From Clostridium uliginosum (GTDB lineage: Bacteria > Bacillota > Clostridia > Clostridiales > Clostridiaceae), in assembly GCF_900112485.1 (NCBI RefSeq), contig NZ_FOMG01000013.1:1-64000 (forward strand): a DNA stretch of 64,000 nt, given 5' to 3'. The notes beneath the pieces are model-generated. The model did no database searches and was not told the origin of the DNA. It saw only the letters and a list, made by a program, of their open reading frames with translations. Every line of letters begins with the position of its first letter. Position 1 is the first letter of the stretch. The translations under genes and the position numbers were made by a program. Shown here in pieces: positions 42,057 to 51,594 of the stretch.

Positions 42057-42902
42057 ATGCCATTAATTAATATGAAATCTCTTTTAAAAGAGGCACGTAA
42101 AGGGAATTATGCAGTTGGAAGTTTCAGTGTAGCCAATATGGAAATGGTAATTGGAGCTATAAAAGCAGCAGAAGAATTAAAATCTCCAATTATATTACAA
42201 GTAGCTGAAGTTAGATTAAATCATTCTCCATTACATCTTATTGGACCTATGATGATAAAAGCTGCTGAAAAAGCTAATGTTCCAGTAGCAGTACACTTTG
42301 ACCATGGACAAACCATAGAAAATATAGAAAAAGCTCTAGACTTAGGATTCACATCAGTGATGATAGATGGGTCACACTTAAATATTAATGAAAATATCAA
42401 AATAACTAATAAAGTAAAAGAGCTTACTAAATCATATGGTGCTTCAATTGAAGCGGAAATTGGTCAAGTTGGAGGAAGTGAAGATGGAAGCAAGGATATA
42501 GATATAAAAGTTACTAGATTAGAAAATGCTAAAAAATTCTTTGAAGCTACAAATGTAGATGCACTTGCAGTAGCAATTGGTAATGCACATGGGGTATATA
42601 AAGGAGAACCTAAGTTACGTTTTGATGTTTTATCAAAGTTAAATGATAATTTAGAAGTTCCATTAGTATTACATGGCGGTTCTGGAATTAATGAAAACGA
42701 TTTTAAAAAATGTGCTACAACAGGAATTAGAAAAATAAATATTGCAACTGCAACATTTAATAAAGTAAAGGAAGGTGTACAAGAATTAAATAATTCATTA
42801 AAAGAATATGACTATTTTATGTTACATGAAGCAGAAATACAAGCTGCATATGAAAATGTAAAAAAACATATAGAAATTTTTGGAAGCAAAAACAAAGCAT
42901 AA
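42057..42902 (+). CDS. iolJ: 6-phospho-5-dehydro-2-deoxy-D-gluconate aldolase (class II)
   Basis: A 281-residue class II, zinc-dependent aldolase of the FbaA/GatY/IolJ group. AVGSFSVANMEMVIGAIKAAEE, PVAVHFDHGQTIENIEKALDLGFTSVMIDGSHL, EAEIGQVGG, AIGNAHGVYKGEPKL and LVLHGGSG show the metal His residues and phosphate site. In the pathway it splits the IolC product into dihydroxyacetone phosphate and malonate semialdehyde. The iol neighbours distinguish it from fructose-bisphosphate aldolase. ATG 42057 lies six bases after the previous stop, behind TGGAGGTAAT. Confidence 0.88.
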   Translation: MPLINMKSLLKEARKGNYAVGSFSVANMEMVIGAIKAAEELKSPIILQVAEVRLNHSPLHLIGPMMIKAAEKANVPVAVHFDHGQTIENIEKALDLGFTSVMIDGSHLNINENIKITNKVKELTKSYGASIEAEIGQVGGSEDGSKDIDIKVTRLENAKKFFEATNVDALAVAIGNAHGVYKGEPKLRFDVLSKLNDNLEVPLVLHGGSGINENDFKKCATTGIRKINIATATFNKVKEGVQELNNSLKEYDYFMLHEAEIQAAYENVKKHIEIFGSKNKA

Positions 42903-42919
42903 GGAGGTTAAAAGTAACC

Positions 42920-43936
42920 ATGAAGTATATTGAATTTGATAAAACAAGAAAATTGGATATAGTTCCAATAGGAAGAGTTGCAATTGATTTTAATCCAGTT
43001 GATATCAATAAGCCACTTTCAGAAAGTAGTACTTTTAAAAAATATTTAGGAGGGTCACCCGCTAATATAGCAGTTGGACTTTCAAGATTAGGAAAAAAGG
43101 TTGGATTCATTGGTAAAGTATCAAAAGACCAATTTGGAGAATTTGTAGTTAATTACTTTAAAAATGAAGGTATAGATACTTCACAAATAAAATATGCACA
43201 AAATGGAGAATCATTAGGATTAACATTTACTGAAATAGCAAGTCCAACAGATAGCAGTATCTTAATGTATAGAAATGAAATTGCAGATTTAGCATTAGAT
43301 GTTGATGAAATAGATGAACAATATATTAAAAACGCTAAGGCTATAGTAATATCAGGAACAGCATTAGCTCAAAGTCCATCAAGAGAAGCGTCTTTAAAAG
43401 CACTAGAGTTAGCAAAAAAGAACAATACAGTTGTAATTTTTGATGTAGATTATAGAAAATACAATTGGAAGAATAAAGATGAAATAGCTATCTATTATTC
43501 AATAGTTGGAAAACAAAGCGATATTCTTATGGGATCAAGAGAAGAATTTGATTTAATGGAACATTTAATTGCAAAGGATAGTAGTGATGAAGAAACAGCT
43601 AAGAGATGGTTAAGTTTTGGAAATAAGTTAGTTGTGATTAAACATGGAAAAGAAGGATCTACAGCTTATACTAATGATGGAAAATCATTTAAAATAAAGC
43701 CATTTCTAGTTAAATTGCTTAAATCATTCGGCGGTGGGGATGCTTATGCATCAGCATTTATATATGGAATGCTAGAAAATTGGGATATTATGGATGCACT
43801 AGAATTTGGAAGTGCATCAGCAGCAATGTTAGTAGCTAGTCATAGTTGCTCAAATGATATGCCAACTGTAGAAGCGGTTAATGAATTTATAAAGGAAGAA
43901 AAAGAGCAATATGGAGATATGATTGCTAGGTCATAA
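42920..43936 (+). CDS. iolC: 5-dehydro-2-deoxygluconokinase
   Basis: A 338-residue PfkB kinase that phosphorylates 2-deoxy-5-keto-gluconate, whose product is the IolR inducer in Bacillus. DIVPIGRVAIDFNPVDINKPL, KYLGGSPANIAVGLSRLGKKVGFIGKV and LLKSFGGGDAYASAFIYGML (anion hole and catalytic Asp) are typical of IolC. AAGGAGGTTAAAAGTAACC precedes ATG 42920, 17 bases after iolJ. Confidence 0.93.
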   Translation: MKYIEFDKTRKLDIVPIGRVAIDFNPVDINKPLSESSTFKKYLGGSPANIAVGLSRLGKKVGFIGKVSKDQFGEFVVNYFKNEGIDTSQIKYAQNGESLGLTFTEIASPTDSSILMYRNEIADLALDVDEIDEQYIKNAKAIVISGTALAQSPSREASLKALELAKKNNTVVIFDVDYRKYNWKNKDEIAIYYSIVGKQSDILMGSREEFDLMEHLIAKDSSDEETAKRWLSFGNKLVVIKHGKEGSTAYTNDGKSFKIKPFLVKLLKSFGGGDAYASAFIYGMLENWDIMDALEFGSASAAMLVASHSCSNDMPTVEAVNEFIKEEKEQYGDMIARS

Positions 43937-43950
43937 GGGAGGAAAAAATA

Positions 43951-44721
43951 ATGGTAGATGATATTAAATTTTCAAATGAGGGACTAAAAGTAATTTCTAG
44001 TATTGATGGAATCAATAAGGGAATGTTAATGGATATTTCTATAAGAAAATTAGAAAAAGATAAGGAAATAGAGTTACATGAAGAGTTTAAAGAAATAGCA
44101 GTTTTATTAATCGAAGGAAAGATTAAAATTAATTGGGAAAATGAAAGTAAAATTATAGAAAGAAAAAATGTTTTTGAAGAAAATCCATATTGTTTACATG
44201 TATGTAAAGATAAGGCGATAAAAATTACTGCCTTAAGAAGTAGTGAATTACTTATACAAGCAACTGATAATGAAAAGAAATTTACATCAAAATTATATAC
44301 TCCAGAAGATGTGATAACAGAAGTATCGTCAGTAGATATATGGGATTCAACAGCAGCTCGTCAAATAAAAACTATATTTGATTATAGCAATGCTCCATAT
44401 TCTAATATGGTAATGGGTGAAATAATATCATACCCAGGAAGATGGTCAAGCTATGTACCACATCATCATCCGCAACCAGAAGTATATTACTATAAATTTG
44501 ATAAACCACAAGGTTTTGGAGCATGCTTCATCGGAGATAATGCATACAAGGTAATAGATGGCAGCTGTGCAGCTATACCGGGAGGCTTAGTACATCCACA
44601 ATCAACAGCACCAGGATACAGAATGTATTATTGTTGGATGATAAGACATTTAGAAGGAAATCCTTGGAATGCAACAAGAACTTATGAGGAAGCACATGAA
44701 TGGTTATTAAAAGAAAAATAA
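43951..44721 (+). CDS. iolB: 5-deoxy-glucuronate isomerase
   Basis: A 256-residue bicupin that isomerises 5-deoxy-glucuronate to 2-deoxy-5-keto-gluconate. The metal-binding cluster YVPHHHPQPEVYYYKFDKPQG and the later GGLVHPQSTAPGYRMYYCWMIRHLEGNPW are specific to IolB. ATG 43951 follows AGGGAGGAAAAAATA, in tight order behind iolC. Confidence 0.95.
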   Translation: MVDDIKFSNEGLKVISSIDGINKGMLMDISIRKLEKDKEIELHEEFKEIAVLLIEGKIKINWENESKIIERKNVFEENPYCLHVCKDKAIKITALRSSELLIQATDNEKKFTSKLYTPEDVITEVSSVDIWDSTAARQIKTIFDYSNAPYSNMVMGEIISYPGRWSSYVPHHHPQPEVYYYKFDKPQGFGACFIGDNAYKVIDGSCAAIPGGLVHPQSTAPGYRMYYCWMIRHLEGNPWNATRTYEEAHEWLLKEK

Positions 44722-44740
44722 GGTGAGGTGAATAAGAACG

Positions 44741-46663
44741 ATGATAATGACTACAGCTCAAGCATTAGTAAAATTTTTAAATAATCAATATGTTTCATTT
44801 GATGGAAAAGAAGAAAGATTCATTGATGGCATATTTACTATCTTTGGTCATGGGATAGTTGTAGGTCTTGGACAAGCTCTTGACGAAAATCCGGGAAATT
44901 TAAAAGTTTATCAAGGAAGAAATGAACAAGGTATGGCACATGTTGCAACAGCTTTTGCTAAACAAAATAATAGAAGAAAAATTATAGCTTGTTCAACATC
45001 AATAGGTCCTGGAGCTGCTAATATGGTTACAGCGGCAGCAACAGCTACAGTAAATAATATTCCATTACTTATGTTTCCGGGAGATTCATTTGCAAGTAGA
45101 CAACCAGATCCAGTCTTGCAACAAATTGAACAATCTTACAATATGGGAATAACAACTAATGATGTATTTAAGTCAATCTGTAAATATTGGGATAGAATTA
45201 ATAGACCAGATCAATTAATGTCTGCAATGGTTAATGCAATGAGAGTATTAACAGATCCAGTAGATACAGGTGCAGTATGTATAGCTTTACCACAAGATGT
45301 TCAAGGAGAATGTTTTGAATTCCCAGAATATTTCTTTAAAAAGCGTGTGCATAAAATTACAAGGCAATTTGCAGCAGAAGAAGAATTTGAAGAATGTGTA
45401 AATTTAATTAAAAATAAAAAGAAACCTATAATTATTTGTGGCGGTGGAGTGAGATATTCTGAAGCTGGAGAAGTATTAGCAGATTTTGCAGAAAAATTTA
45501 ATATTCCAATTGGGGAAACGCAAGCCGGAAAAAGTTCACTAAAAGCAAGTCATCCAATGAATTTAGGTGGAATAGGGGTAACTGGTAATTTAGCATCAAA
45601 TACAATAGCTAAAGATGCTGATTTAGTAATTGGAATAGGAACAAGATTTTCAGATTTTACTACTTCATCAAAAGCTTTATTTAAAAATCCAAATGTTGAA
45701 TTTGTTACGATAAATTTATCTAGGTTTCATGCAAGCAAATTAGATGCTTACAAAATAGTTGGAGATGCAAAAGTTTGCATAAATCATTTAAATGAGCTTC
45801 TTACAAGAGAAAATTATATTTCATCATATAAAGAAGAAATAAAAGATGCAAAACAAGCATGGAAAGAAGAAATGAATAGGTTAGTTAATATAAAATATGG
45901 AGATAATTTTACTCCAATTATAAAATATAGAAATGAAAAAAGTGTTGAGGAATTTAAGGAATTAACAAATGGAGTTATAACTCAAACCTCTGCTTTAGGA
46001 TTAATAAGAGAAGTAATTGATGATGATGCAATAATTGTAGGTGCTGCTGGAAGTTTACCGGGAGATCTACAAAGAATGTGGGAGACAGATTCAATAAATT
46101 CATATCACATGGAATATGGATATTCATGTATGGGATATGAAATAGCTGCAAGTTTAGGAGCTAAATTAGCAGAACCTACAAAAGAGGTATATTCAATAGT
46201 AGGTGATGGAAGTTATTTGATGTTACATTCAGAACTTATAACATCAATTCAAGAACATAAAAAGATAAATGTATTATTATTTGATAATTGTGGATTTGGA
46301 TGTATTAATAATTTACAAATGTCTAGTGGTATAGGTAATTTAGCTACAGAATTTAGATATAGAAATGATGAAACAAAAAAAATGGATGGTGATTTAATAC
46401 CAATTGATTTCGCAAAAGCAGCTTCTGGATATGGTTTAAAGACATATACAGCTAAAAACTTAGAAGAATTAAAGGAAGCATTAATTGATGCAAAGAAGCA
46501 AATAGTTTCTACTTTAATTGATATTAAAGTATTGCCAAAGACAATGACTGATGGATATGATTCTTGGTGGCATGTAGGTCTTGCTGAAGTGTCAAATACA
46601 GAATCTGTTAAAGAAGCTTTTGAAAATAGCCAAAAACAACTTAAAAATGCTAGAAAATATTAA
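44741..46663 (+). CDS. iolD: 3D-(3,5/4)-trihydroxycyclohexane-1,2-dione hydrolase (ThDP-dependent)
   Basis: A 640-residue thiamine-diphosphate enzyme that opens the inositol ring to 5-deoxy-glucuronate. The N-terminal domain has [20 protein letters not shown] and the catalytic-Glu segment [17 protein letters not shown]. The middle domain starts [17 protein letters not shown], and the C-terminal ThDP motif is [33 protein letters not shown]. The length equals that of characterised IolD proteins. ATG 44741 follows AGGTGAGGTGA. Confidence 0.95.
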   Translation: MIMTTAQALVKFLNNQYVSFDGKEERFIDGIFTIFGHGIVVGLGQALDENPGNLKVYQGRNEQGMAHVATAFAKQNNRRKIIACSTSIGPGAANMVTAAATATVNNIPLLMFPGDSFASRQPDPVLQQIEQSYNMGITTNDVFKSICKYWDRINRPDQLMSAMVNAMRVLTDPVDTGAVCIALPQDVQGECFEFPEYFFKKRVHKITRQFAAEEEFEECVNLIKNKKKPIIICGGGVRYSEAGEVLADFAEKFNIPIGETQAGKSSLKASHPMNLGGIGVTGNLASNTIAKDADLVIGIGTRFSDFTTSSKALFKNPNVEFVTINLSRFHASKLDAYKIVGDAKVCINHLNELLTRENYISSYKEEIKDAKQAWKEEMNRLVNIKYGDNFTPIIKYRNEKSVEEFKELTNGVITQTSALGLIREVIDDDAIIVGAAGSLPGDLQRMWETDSINSYHMEYGYSCMGYEIAASLGAKLAEPTKEVYSIVGDGSYLMLHSELITSIQEHKKINVLLFDNCGFGCINNLQMSSGIGNLATEFRYRNDETKKMDGDLIPIDFAKAASGYGLKTYTAKNLEELKEALIDAKKQIVSTLIDIKVLPKTMTDGYDSWWHVGLAEVSNTESVKEAFENSQKQLKNARKY

Positions 46664-46737
46664 TGTTTATATATAAATATTTTAAATTAATCTGTTTAGC
46701 GTATGCTACATAAGATATATGAAGGGTGGAAATTAAA

Positions 46738-47739
46738 ATGATTAATGTAGGAGTAATAGGTGCAGGAAGAATAGGTAGAATTCATTCAAAATCAATTCAA
46801 GGTTCAATAGAAGGGGTACAAATAAAAACAGTTGCTGATGTTTTTAAAGATTCTGCAAAAAAAGCATCAGAAGAATATAATATCCCAAACTATACAGATG
46901 ATTATAAGGAAATTCTTAATGATCCAGAAATTGATGCTGTAATTATATGTTCATCAACTGATACACATTCACAAATATCAATTGAAGCAGCTGAAAAAGG
47001 AAAACACATATTCTGTGAAAAGCCAATAGACTATGATGTTGAAAAGATCAAGAAAACGTTGTCAGCAGTTAAAAAAGCAGGAGTAAAATATCAAGTTGGA
47101 TTCAACAGACGTTTTGACCATAACTTTAATAAACTTAGAGAATTAATCCAAGATGGACAAATTGGAGATCCACATATAATAAAGATAACTTCAAGAGATC
47201 CACAAGCTCCACCAATTGAATATGTAAAAGTTTCAGGTGGAATGTTTTTAGATATGACAATTCATGATTTTGATATGGCTACGTTTTTAAGTGGAAGCAA
47301 AATTACAGAAGTATATACTCAAGGCGCATGTATGATTAATCCAGAAATCGGAAAAGCAGGAGATGTAGATACTGCAATAATATCTTTAAAATTTGAAAAT
47401 GGCTCTATAGGTGTTATAGACAATAGTAGAGAAGCTTCTTATGGATATGATCAACGAATTGAAGTATTTGGATCAAAAGGATATGTTAAGGCTGATAATG
47501 ATACTAATACTACTGTAACTATAGCATCAGAAGACGGAATTATTGCTGAAAAACCTAAATACTTTTTCTTAGAAAGATATATGGACTCTTATATTAATGA
47601 AATGACACAATTCTTTAATTGTATTAAAGAAGATAAAGAAGTTCCAGCTAGTGGAGTTGATGGATTAAGAGCTGTACTTGTGGGATTAGCAGCAACAAAA
47701 TCTTTAAAAGAAGGTAGACCAGTAAAAATAGAAGAATAG
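46738..47739 (+). CDS. iolG: myo-Inositol 2-dehydrogenase
   Basis: A 333-residue NAD-dependent dehydrogenase of the Gfo/Idh/MocA family that oxidises myo-inositol to scyllo-inosose, the first step. NVGVIGAGRIGRIHSKSI is the NAD fold, FCEKPIDYD holds the conserved Lys, and GGMFLDMTIHDFDMATFLSG the Asp/His pair. ATG 46738 follows GAAGGGTGGAAATTAAA; GTG 46726 lies within that site. A gap of 74 bases separates it from iolD, without a terminator. Confidence 0.93.
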   Translation: MINVGVIGAGRIGRIHSKSIQGSIEGVQIKTVADVFKDSAKKASEEYNIPNYTDDYKEILNDPEIDAVIICSSTDTHSQISIEAAEKGKHIFCEKPIDYDVEKIKKTLSAVKKAGVKYQVGFNRRFDHNFNKLRELIQDGQIGDPHIIKITSRDPQAPPIEYVKVSGGMFLDMTIHDFDMATFLSGSKITEVYTQGACMINPEIGKAGDVDTAIISLKFENGSIGVIDNSREASYGYDQRIEVFGSKGYVKADNDTNTTVTIASEDGIIAEKPKYFFLERYMDSYINEMTQFFNCIKEDKEVPASGVDGLRAVLVGLAATKSLKEGRPVKIEE

Positions 47740-47781
47740 AGTTTTAAAAAATAAAAAATTGTATAAATGGGGGAACTTTAG

Positions 47782-48675
47782 ATGTTGAATTTAAATATAA
47801 AATTAGGAATTGCACCAATAGCATGGACAAATGATGATATGCCGGATTTAGGAAAAGAAAATACATTTGAACAATGTGTAAGTGAAATGGCTTTAGCTGG
47901 ATTCACAGGATCAGAAGTAGGTAATAAATATCCTAGAGATGTAGAGGTATTAAAAAAGGCCATAGGATTAAGAAATATTGAAATTGCTAGTGCTTGGTTT
48001 AGTTCGTTTTTAACAACAAAACCTTATGAAGAAACTGAAAAAGCATTTATAGAGCACAGAGATTTTTTACATGCAATGGGAGCAAAGGCTATTGTTGTAT
48101 CAGAACAAGGTCATAGTATACAAGGACAAATAGATACACCTATATTTGATGGAAAATATAATTTTAATGAAGAAGAATGGAAGACTTTAAGTGAAGGATT
48201 AAATAAACTTGGTAAATTAGCCTTAGAAAAAGATATGAAGGTTGTTTACCATCATCATATGGGTACGGGGGTTCAAACAGAAGAAGAAATTGACAAGCTT
48301 ATGAGTTTAACTGATGACAAGCTAGTATATCTTCTATTTGATACAGGACATCTAGTTTATTCAGGAGTAGATCCTTTAAGTATATTAAAGAAATACGTTA
48401 GAAGAATAAAACATGTTCACTTAAAAGATATAAGAAAAAAAGTAGTTGAAGAGGTTAAAGCTGAAAAGTTAAGTTTCCTAAAAGGAGTAAGAAGAGGAGC
48501 TTTCACAGTGCCAGGAGATGGGTGCATAGATTTTGAACCTATATTTAAGATGCTTAATGAAAATAATTATGAAGGTTGGATGATTGTTGAAGCAGAACAA
48601 GATCCACAAATAGCAAATCCATTAGAATACGCAATTAAAGCAAGGAAGTATATAAAGGAAAAAGCAAATATTTAA
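47782..48675 (+). CDS. iolE: myo-Inosose-2 dehydratase
   Basis: A 297-residue TIM-barrel enzyme that dehydrates scyllo-inosose to the diketone used by Iol[73 protein letters not shown] and [12 protein letters not shown] are characteristic, with the metal-site Glu, Asp and His residues in place. ATG 47782 follows ATGGGGGAACTTTAG. Confidence 0.94.
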   Translation: MLNLNIKLGIAPIAWTNDDMPDLGKENTFEQCVSEMALAGFTGSEVGNKYPRDVEVLKKAIGLRNIEIASAWFSSFLTTKPYEETEKAFIEHRDFLHAMGAKAIVVSEQGHSIQGQIDTPIFDGKYNFNEEEWKTLSEGLNKLGKLALEKDMKVVYHHHMGTGVQTEEEIDKLMSLTDDKLVYLLFDTGHLVYSGVDPLSILKKYVRRIKHVHLKDIRKKVVEEVKAEKLSFLKGVRRGAFTVPGDGCIDFEPIFKMLNENNYEGWMIVEAEQDPQIANPLEYAIKARKYIKEKANI

Positions 48676-48844
48676 TCGATTTCATATATTATTCTATTTT
48701 ATAAGGATGTGCATTATATTTTGTAATTAGATATTAGTGCTCCATTTTATAATAATTGAAGTATTTAAAGATAAAGAAAATATAATGTACATCTCATTTC
48801 AATATACCATAATCAAAATTTATATTGTAATAGGGGGAAAAGGG

Positions 48845-50437
48845 ATGTTTACAGTAGTTAGTTTTATATTTTTTGTGGTTTTAGTTGGTGCAATATCATT
48901 TTATAAAACTAGAGGTTCAAATACTGAATCAGCAGATGGCTATTTTTTAGCAGGAAGAGGATTATCTGGCGTAGTTATTGCAAGTTCTATAATGCTTACT
49001 AACTTGTCTACAGAACAAATAATAGGATTAAATGGACAAAGCTATATGACTAACATGGGACCAATGGCTTGGGAAGCAACAGCTTGTATATCCTTAGGAA
49101 TTTTAGCGTTAATATTTTTACCTAAATATTTCAAAAGTGGAATTACAACTATTCCAGATTTCTTAGAAGAGAGATATGATACAGTAACAAAAAGAATAGT
49201 ATCATTATTACTTCTTTTAGGATATGTAATAACGTACATACCTACAGTATTATATTCAGGTGCAATCGTTATAAATCAGATATTCGGAATATCAGACAAA
49301 TTAGGAATAACAGATTTTCAAGCAATTGCAATAACAGGATTTGTAATAGCAGCAATAGGCTGTGTATATGCAGTTGCTGGAGGATTAAAGCTATGTGCTG
49401 TATCAGATACAATTAATGGATTAGGACTATTAATTGGTGGATTAATGGTACCAGTACTTGGAATAATAGTTATAGGACATGGAAATTTTGTTGATGGATT
49501 TAATGTGTTATTGTCAAATCCTCAAAAATTAAACTCAATAAATCCAGCTAATGCACTTTCACCATTAGTTCCTTGGCCTGTATTAATGACAGGATTATTA
49601 TTTAATAACTTATTCTATTTCTGTACTAACCAATCTATTGTTCAAAGAGCATTAGGTGCTAAGAACTTAAAAGAAGCACAAAAGGGTGCGATATATGCAG
49701 GATTTTTAAAATTACTAGGACCATTCTTCCTTGTTTTACCTGGAGTTATTGCTTTCGCAAAATATGGAACTAAATTACAAAATGCAGATATGGCATATCC
49801 AACATTACTAATAGATGTATTACCTAAATCTTTATTGGGATTTTTCGCAGCAGTATTATTTGGAGCTATTATGAGTTCATTTAATGGAGCTTTAAATAGT
49901 TCAGCTACATTATTTACTTTAGATCTTTATAGACCGTTATTAAGACCGGAATCAACAGATAAGGAATTGGTTCGTATTGGAAGAAAATTTAATATAATAA
50001 TTGCAGTAATAGCTACATGTGTTGCACCATTTATATTATATGCACCTACAGGATTATATGGATTCTTACAAGAATGTTTTGGATTTTATAACATTCCAAT
50101 TTTAGCAGCTGTAGTCGTTGGATTTTATTCTAAGAGAGTACCCCAAATTGCACCTAAAATTGCATTTTGCATTCATATAGTTTTGTATACGTTATCAAAA
50201 ATTATTATAAAAGATGTGCATTTTCTTTATGTATTAGGAGTTTTATTCCCAACTTGTGTAATTGTTATGCTTATAGTTGGAAAAATGTATCCTAGGGAGA
50301 CTGATTTTGTTCAAGAGAATAAATCAGTGGTAGATTTAACACCTTGGAAACATGCAAAATTAGCAACTTATATTATGGTAGGAACAATGTGTTTATTATA
50401 TTTAGTCTTCTCACCATTAGGTATAGGAGCCTGGTAA
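48845..50437 (+). CDS. Sodium:solute symporter (SSS/SLC5), probable inositol uptake
   Basis: A 530-residue transporter with about 14 membrane helices. ADGYFLAGRGLSGVVIASSIMLTNLSTEQIIGLNG contains the helix-1 Na+-site Ser/Thr pattern; ITTIPDFLEERYD, AVAGGLKLCAVSDTINGLGLLIGG and FGAIMSSFNGALNSSATLFTLDLYRP (helix-8 Na+ site) are SGLT/myo-inositol-transporter signatures. At the end of the iol operon it should import myo-inositol with Na+. ATG 48845 follows TAGGGGGAAAAGGG; the frame is open further upstream to 48737 but without a ribosome site. Confidence 0.85.
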   Translation: MFTVVSFIFFVVLVGAISFYKTRGSNTESADGYFLAGRGLSGVVIASSIMLTNLSTEQIIGLNGQSYMTNMGPMAWEATACISLGILALIFLPKYFKSGITTIPDFLEERYDTVTKRIVSLLLLLGYVITYIPTVLYSGAIVINQIFGISDKLGITDFQAIAITGFVIAAIGCVYAVAGGLKLCAVSDTINGLGLLIGGLMVPVLGIIVIGHGNFVDGFNVLLSNPQKLNSINPANALSPLVPWPVLMTGLLFNNLFYFCTNQSIVQRALGAKNLKEAQKGAIYAGFLKLLGPFFLVLPGVIAFAKYGTKLQNADMAYPTLLIDVLPKSLLGFFAAVLFGAIMSSFNGALNSSATLFTLDLYRPLLRPESTDKELVRIGRKFNIIIAVIATCVAPFILYAPTGLYGFLQECFGFYNIPILAAVVVGFYSKRVPQIAPKIAFCIHIVLYTLSKIIIKDVHFLYVLGVLFPTCVIVMLIVGKMYPRETDFVQENKSVVDLTPWKHAKLATYIMVGTMCLLYLVFSPLGIGAW

Positions 50438-50461
50438 GAAAGACTAAATATAAATATTAAA

Positions 50462-50500
50462 AAGTATTTAGTTAATCTACTGATATAGATTAACTACTTT
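50462..50500 (+). terminator. Terminator-like hairpin after the iol operon
   Basis: TAGTTAATCTA pairs with TAGATTAACTA over a 5-nt loop, extended by AAGTAT/ATACTTT-like flanks; the T-run is weak, so read-through to the CoA genes is possible. Confidence 0.5.
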
Positions 50501-50697
50501 AAAGTATATCTATCACCTATATAATAACAAATTTATTACCGTCAATCAATGAAATTTAAAAAATGCATAAACATTATAATGCCATGTTTACTATAATCTA
50601 AAATAGTAGTTGATGGGCGGTTTATACAATATTAAATAAAACTTTACTATTAATAGATAGAATTAAATAAATTAAAAATTAGAGGAGGCAGGTTAAA

Positions 50698-51474
50698 ATG
50701 GAAAATATTATTTTAGAAGAAGAAAATGGTATAGCAAAGATTTGCATAAATAGACCTAAGGCTCTTAATGCATTAAATACTCAAACATTAAAAGAATTAG
50801 GTGAAGTAATAAGTGAAATATCAGAGAGAAAAGATATCCATGCTGTAATTATAACTGGTTCAGGTCAAAAGTCTTTTGTTGCAGGAGCAGATATAACTGA
50901 AATGAAAAATAAAACAGCTATTCAAGGAAGAGAGATGGCAATACTTGCTCAAAAGGTATTTTCGAATATCGAAAATATGCCTCAAGTTGTTATAGCAGCA
51001 GTAAATGGTTATGCTTTAGGTGGTGGATGCGAATTATCAATGGCTTGTGATATAAGGTTGGCATCTTCAAATGCAAAATTTGGACAACCTGAAGTGAGCT
51101 TAGGAATAATTCCAGGATTTGCAGGAACTCAAAGACTTCCAAGGTTAGTAGGAAAGGGAATTGCAAAGGAACTAATTTTTAGTACTGATAAAATAGATGC
51201 ACAGGAAGCATATCGTATAGGGCTTGTTAATAAGGTTTATGAGCAAGATGAATTAATGCAACAAGCAGTATCTTTAGCTAAGAAGATAATGAAAAATGGA
51301 ATATATGCAGTAAGTTTAGCAAAATCATCTATAAATAATGGATTAAATATGGACACAGAATCAGCATATGCTTTTGAGGCAGATTTATTTGGTTTATGTT
51401 TTTCTACTGAAGATCAGACAGAAGGAATGACAGCATTTGTTGAAAAGAGAAAATCTTCCTTTAAGGGATGTTAA
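50698..51474 (+). CDS. Enoyl-CoA hydratase/crotonase-family protein
   Basis: A 258-residue short-chain enoyl-CoA hydratase similar to clostridial Crt. KSFVAGADITEM and YALGGGCELSMACD (oxyanion hole and first Glu), PEVSLGIIPGFAGTQRLPRLVG (second catalytic Glu) and the C-terminal FSTEDQTEGMTAFVEKR are intact. It is not in a crt-bcd-etfBA-hbd butyrate operon. Being followed by a CoA-transferase and an acyl-CoA dehydrogenase just after the iol operon, it may dehydrate 3-hydroxypropionyl-CoA to acrylyl-CoA. ATG 50698 follows AGAGGAGGCAGGTTAAA. Confidence 0.88.
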   Translation: MENIILEEENGIAKICINRPKALNALNTQTLKELGEVISEISERKDIHAVIITGSGQKSFVAGADITEMKNKTAIQGREMAILAQKVFSNIENMPQVVIAAVNGYALGGGCELSMACDIRLASSNAKFGQPEVSLGIIPGFAGTQRLPRLVGKGIAKELIFSTDKIDAQEAYRIGLVNKVYEQDELMQQAVSLAKKIMKNGIYAVSLAKSSINNGLNMDTESAYAFEADLFGLCFSTEDQTEGMTAFVEKRKSSFKGC

Positions 51475-51482
51475 AAATTAAT

Positions 51483-51555
51483 TAAGGCACATTCAAAAGA
51501 ATAATAGACCAGTATGTTTGTCTATTTGGTCCATTATTTTCTTTCATGTACCTAA
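51483..51555. repeat. Palindromic element, family A (copy 8, reverse)
   Basis: TAAGGCACATTCAAAAGAATAATAGACCAGTATG opens it (51483-51516) and TTTGGTCCATTATTTTCTTTCATGTACCT closes it. The inner arms TAGACCA/TGGTCCA pair with one G-U. It lies eight bases after the crotonase stop and is likely its terminator or a processing stem before the CoA-transferase. Confidence 0.75.
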
Positions 51556-51594
51556 AGCATAGTAGAACTAATTAATTTGAAGGGACTGATATAA

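Noticed and set aside
46681-46737. Possible promoter or operon break between iolD and iolG
   Set aside because: The gap is only 74 bases, has no hairpin or T-run and no clear -35/-10; genes on both sides are steps of one pathway.
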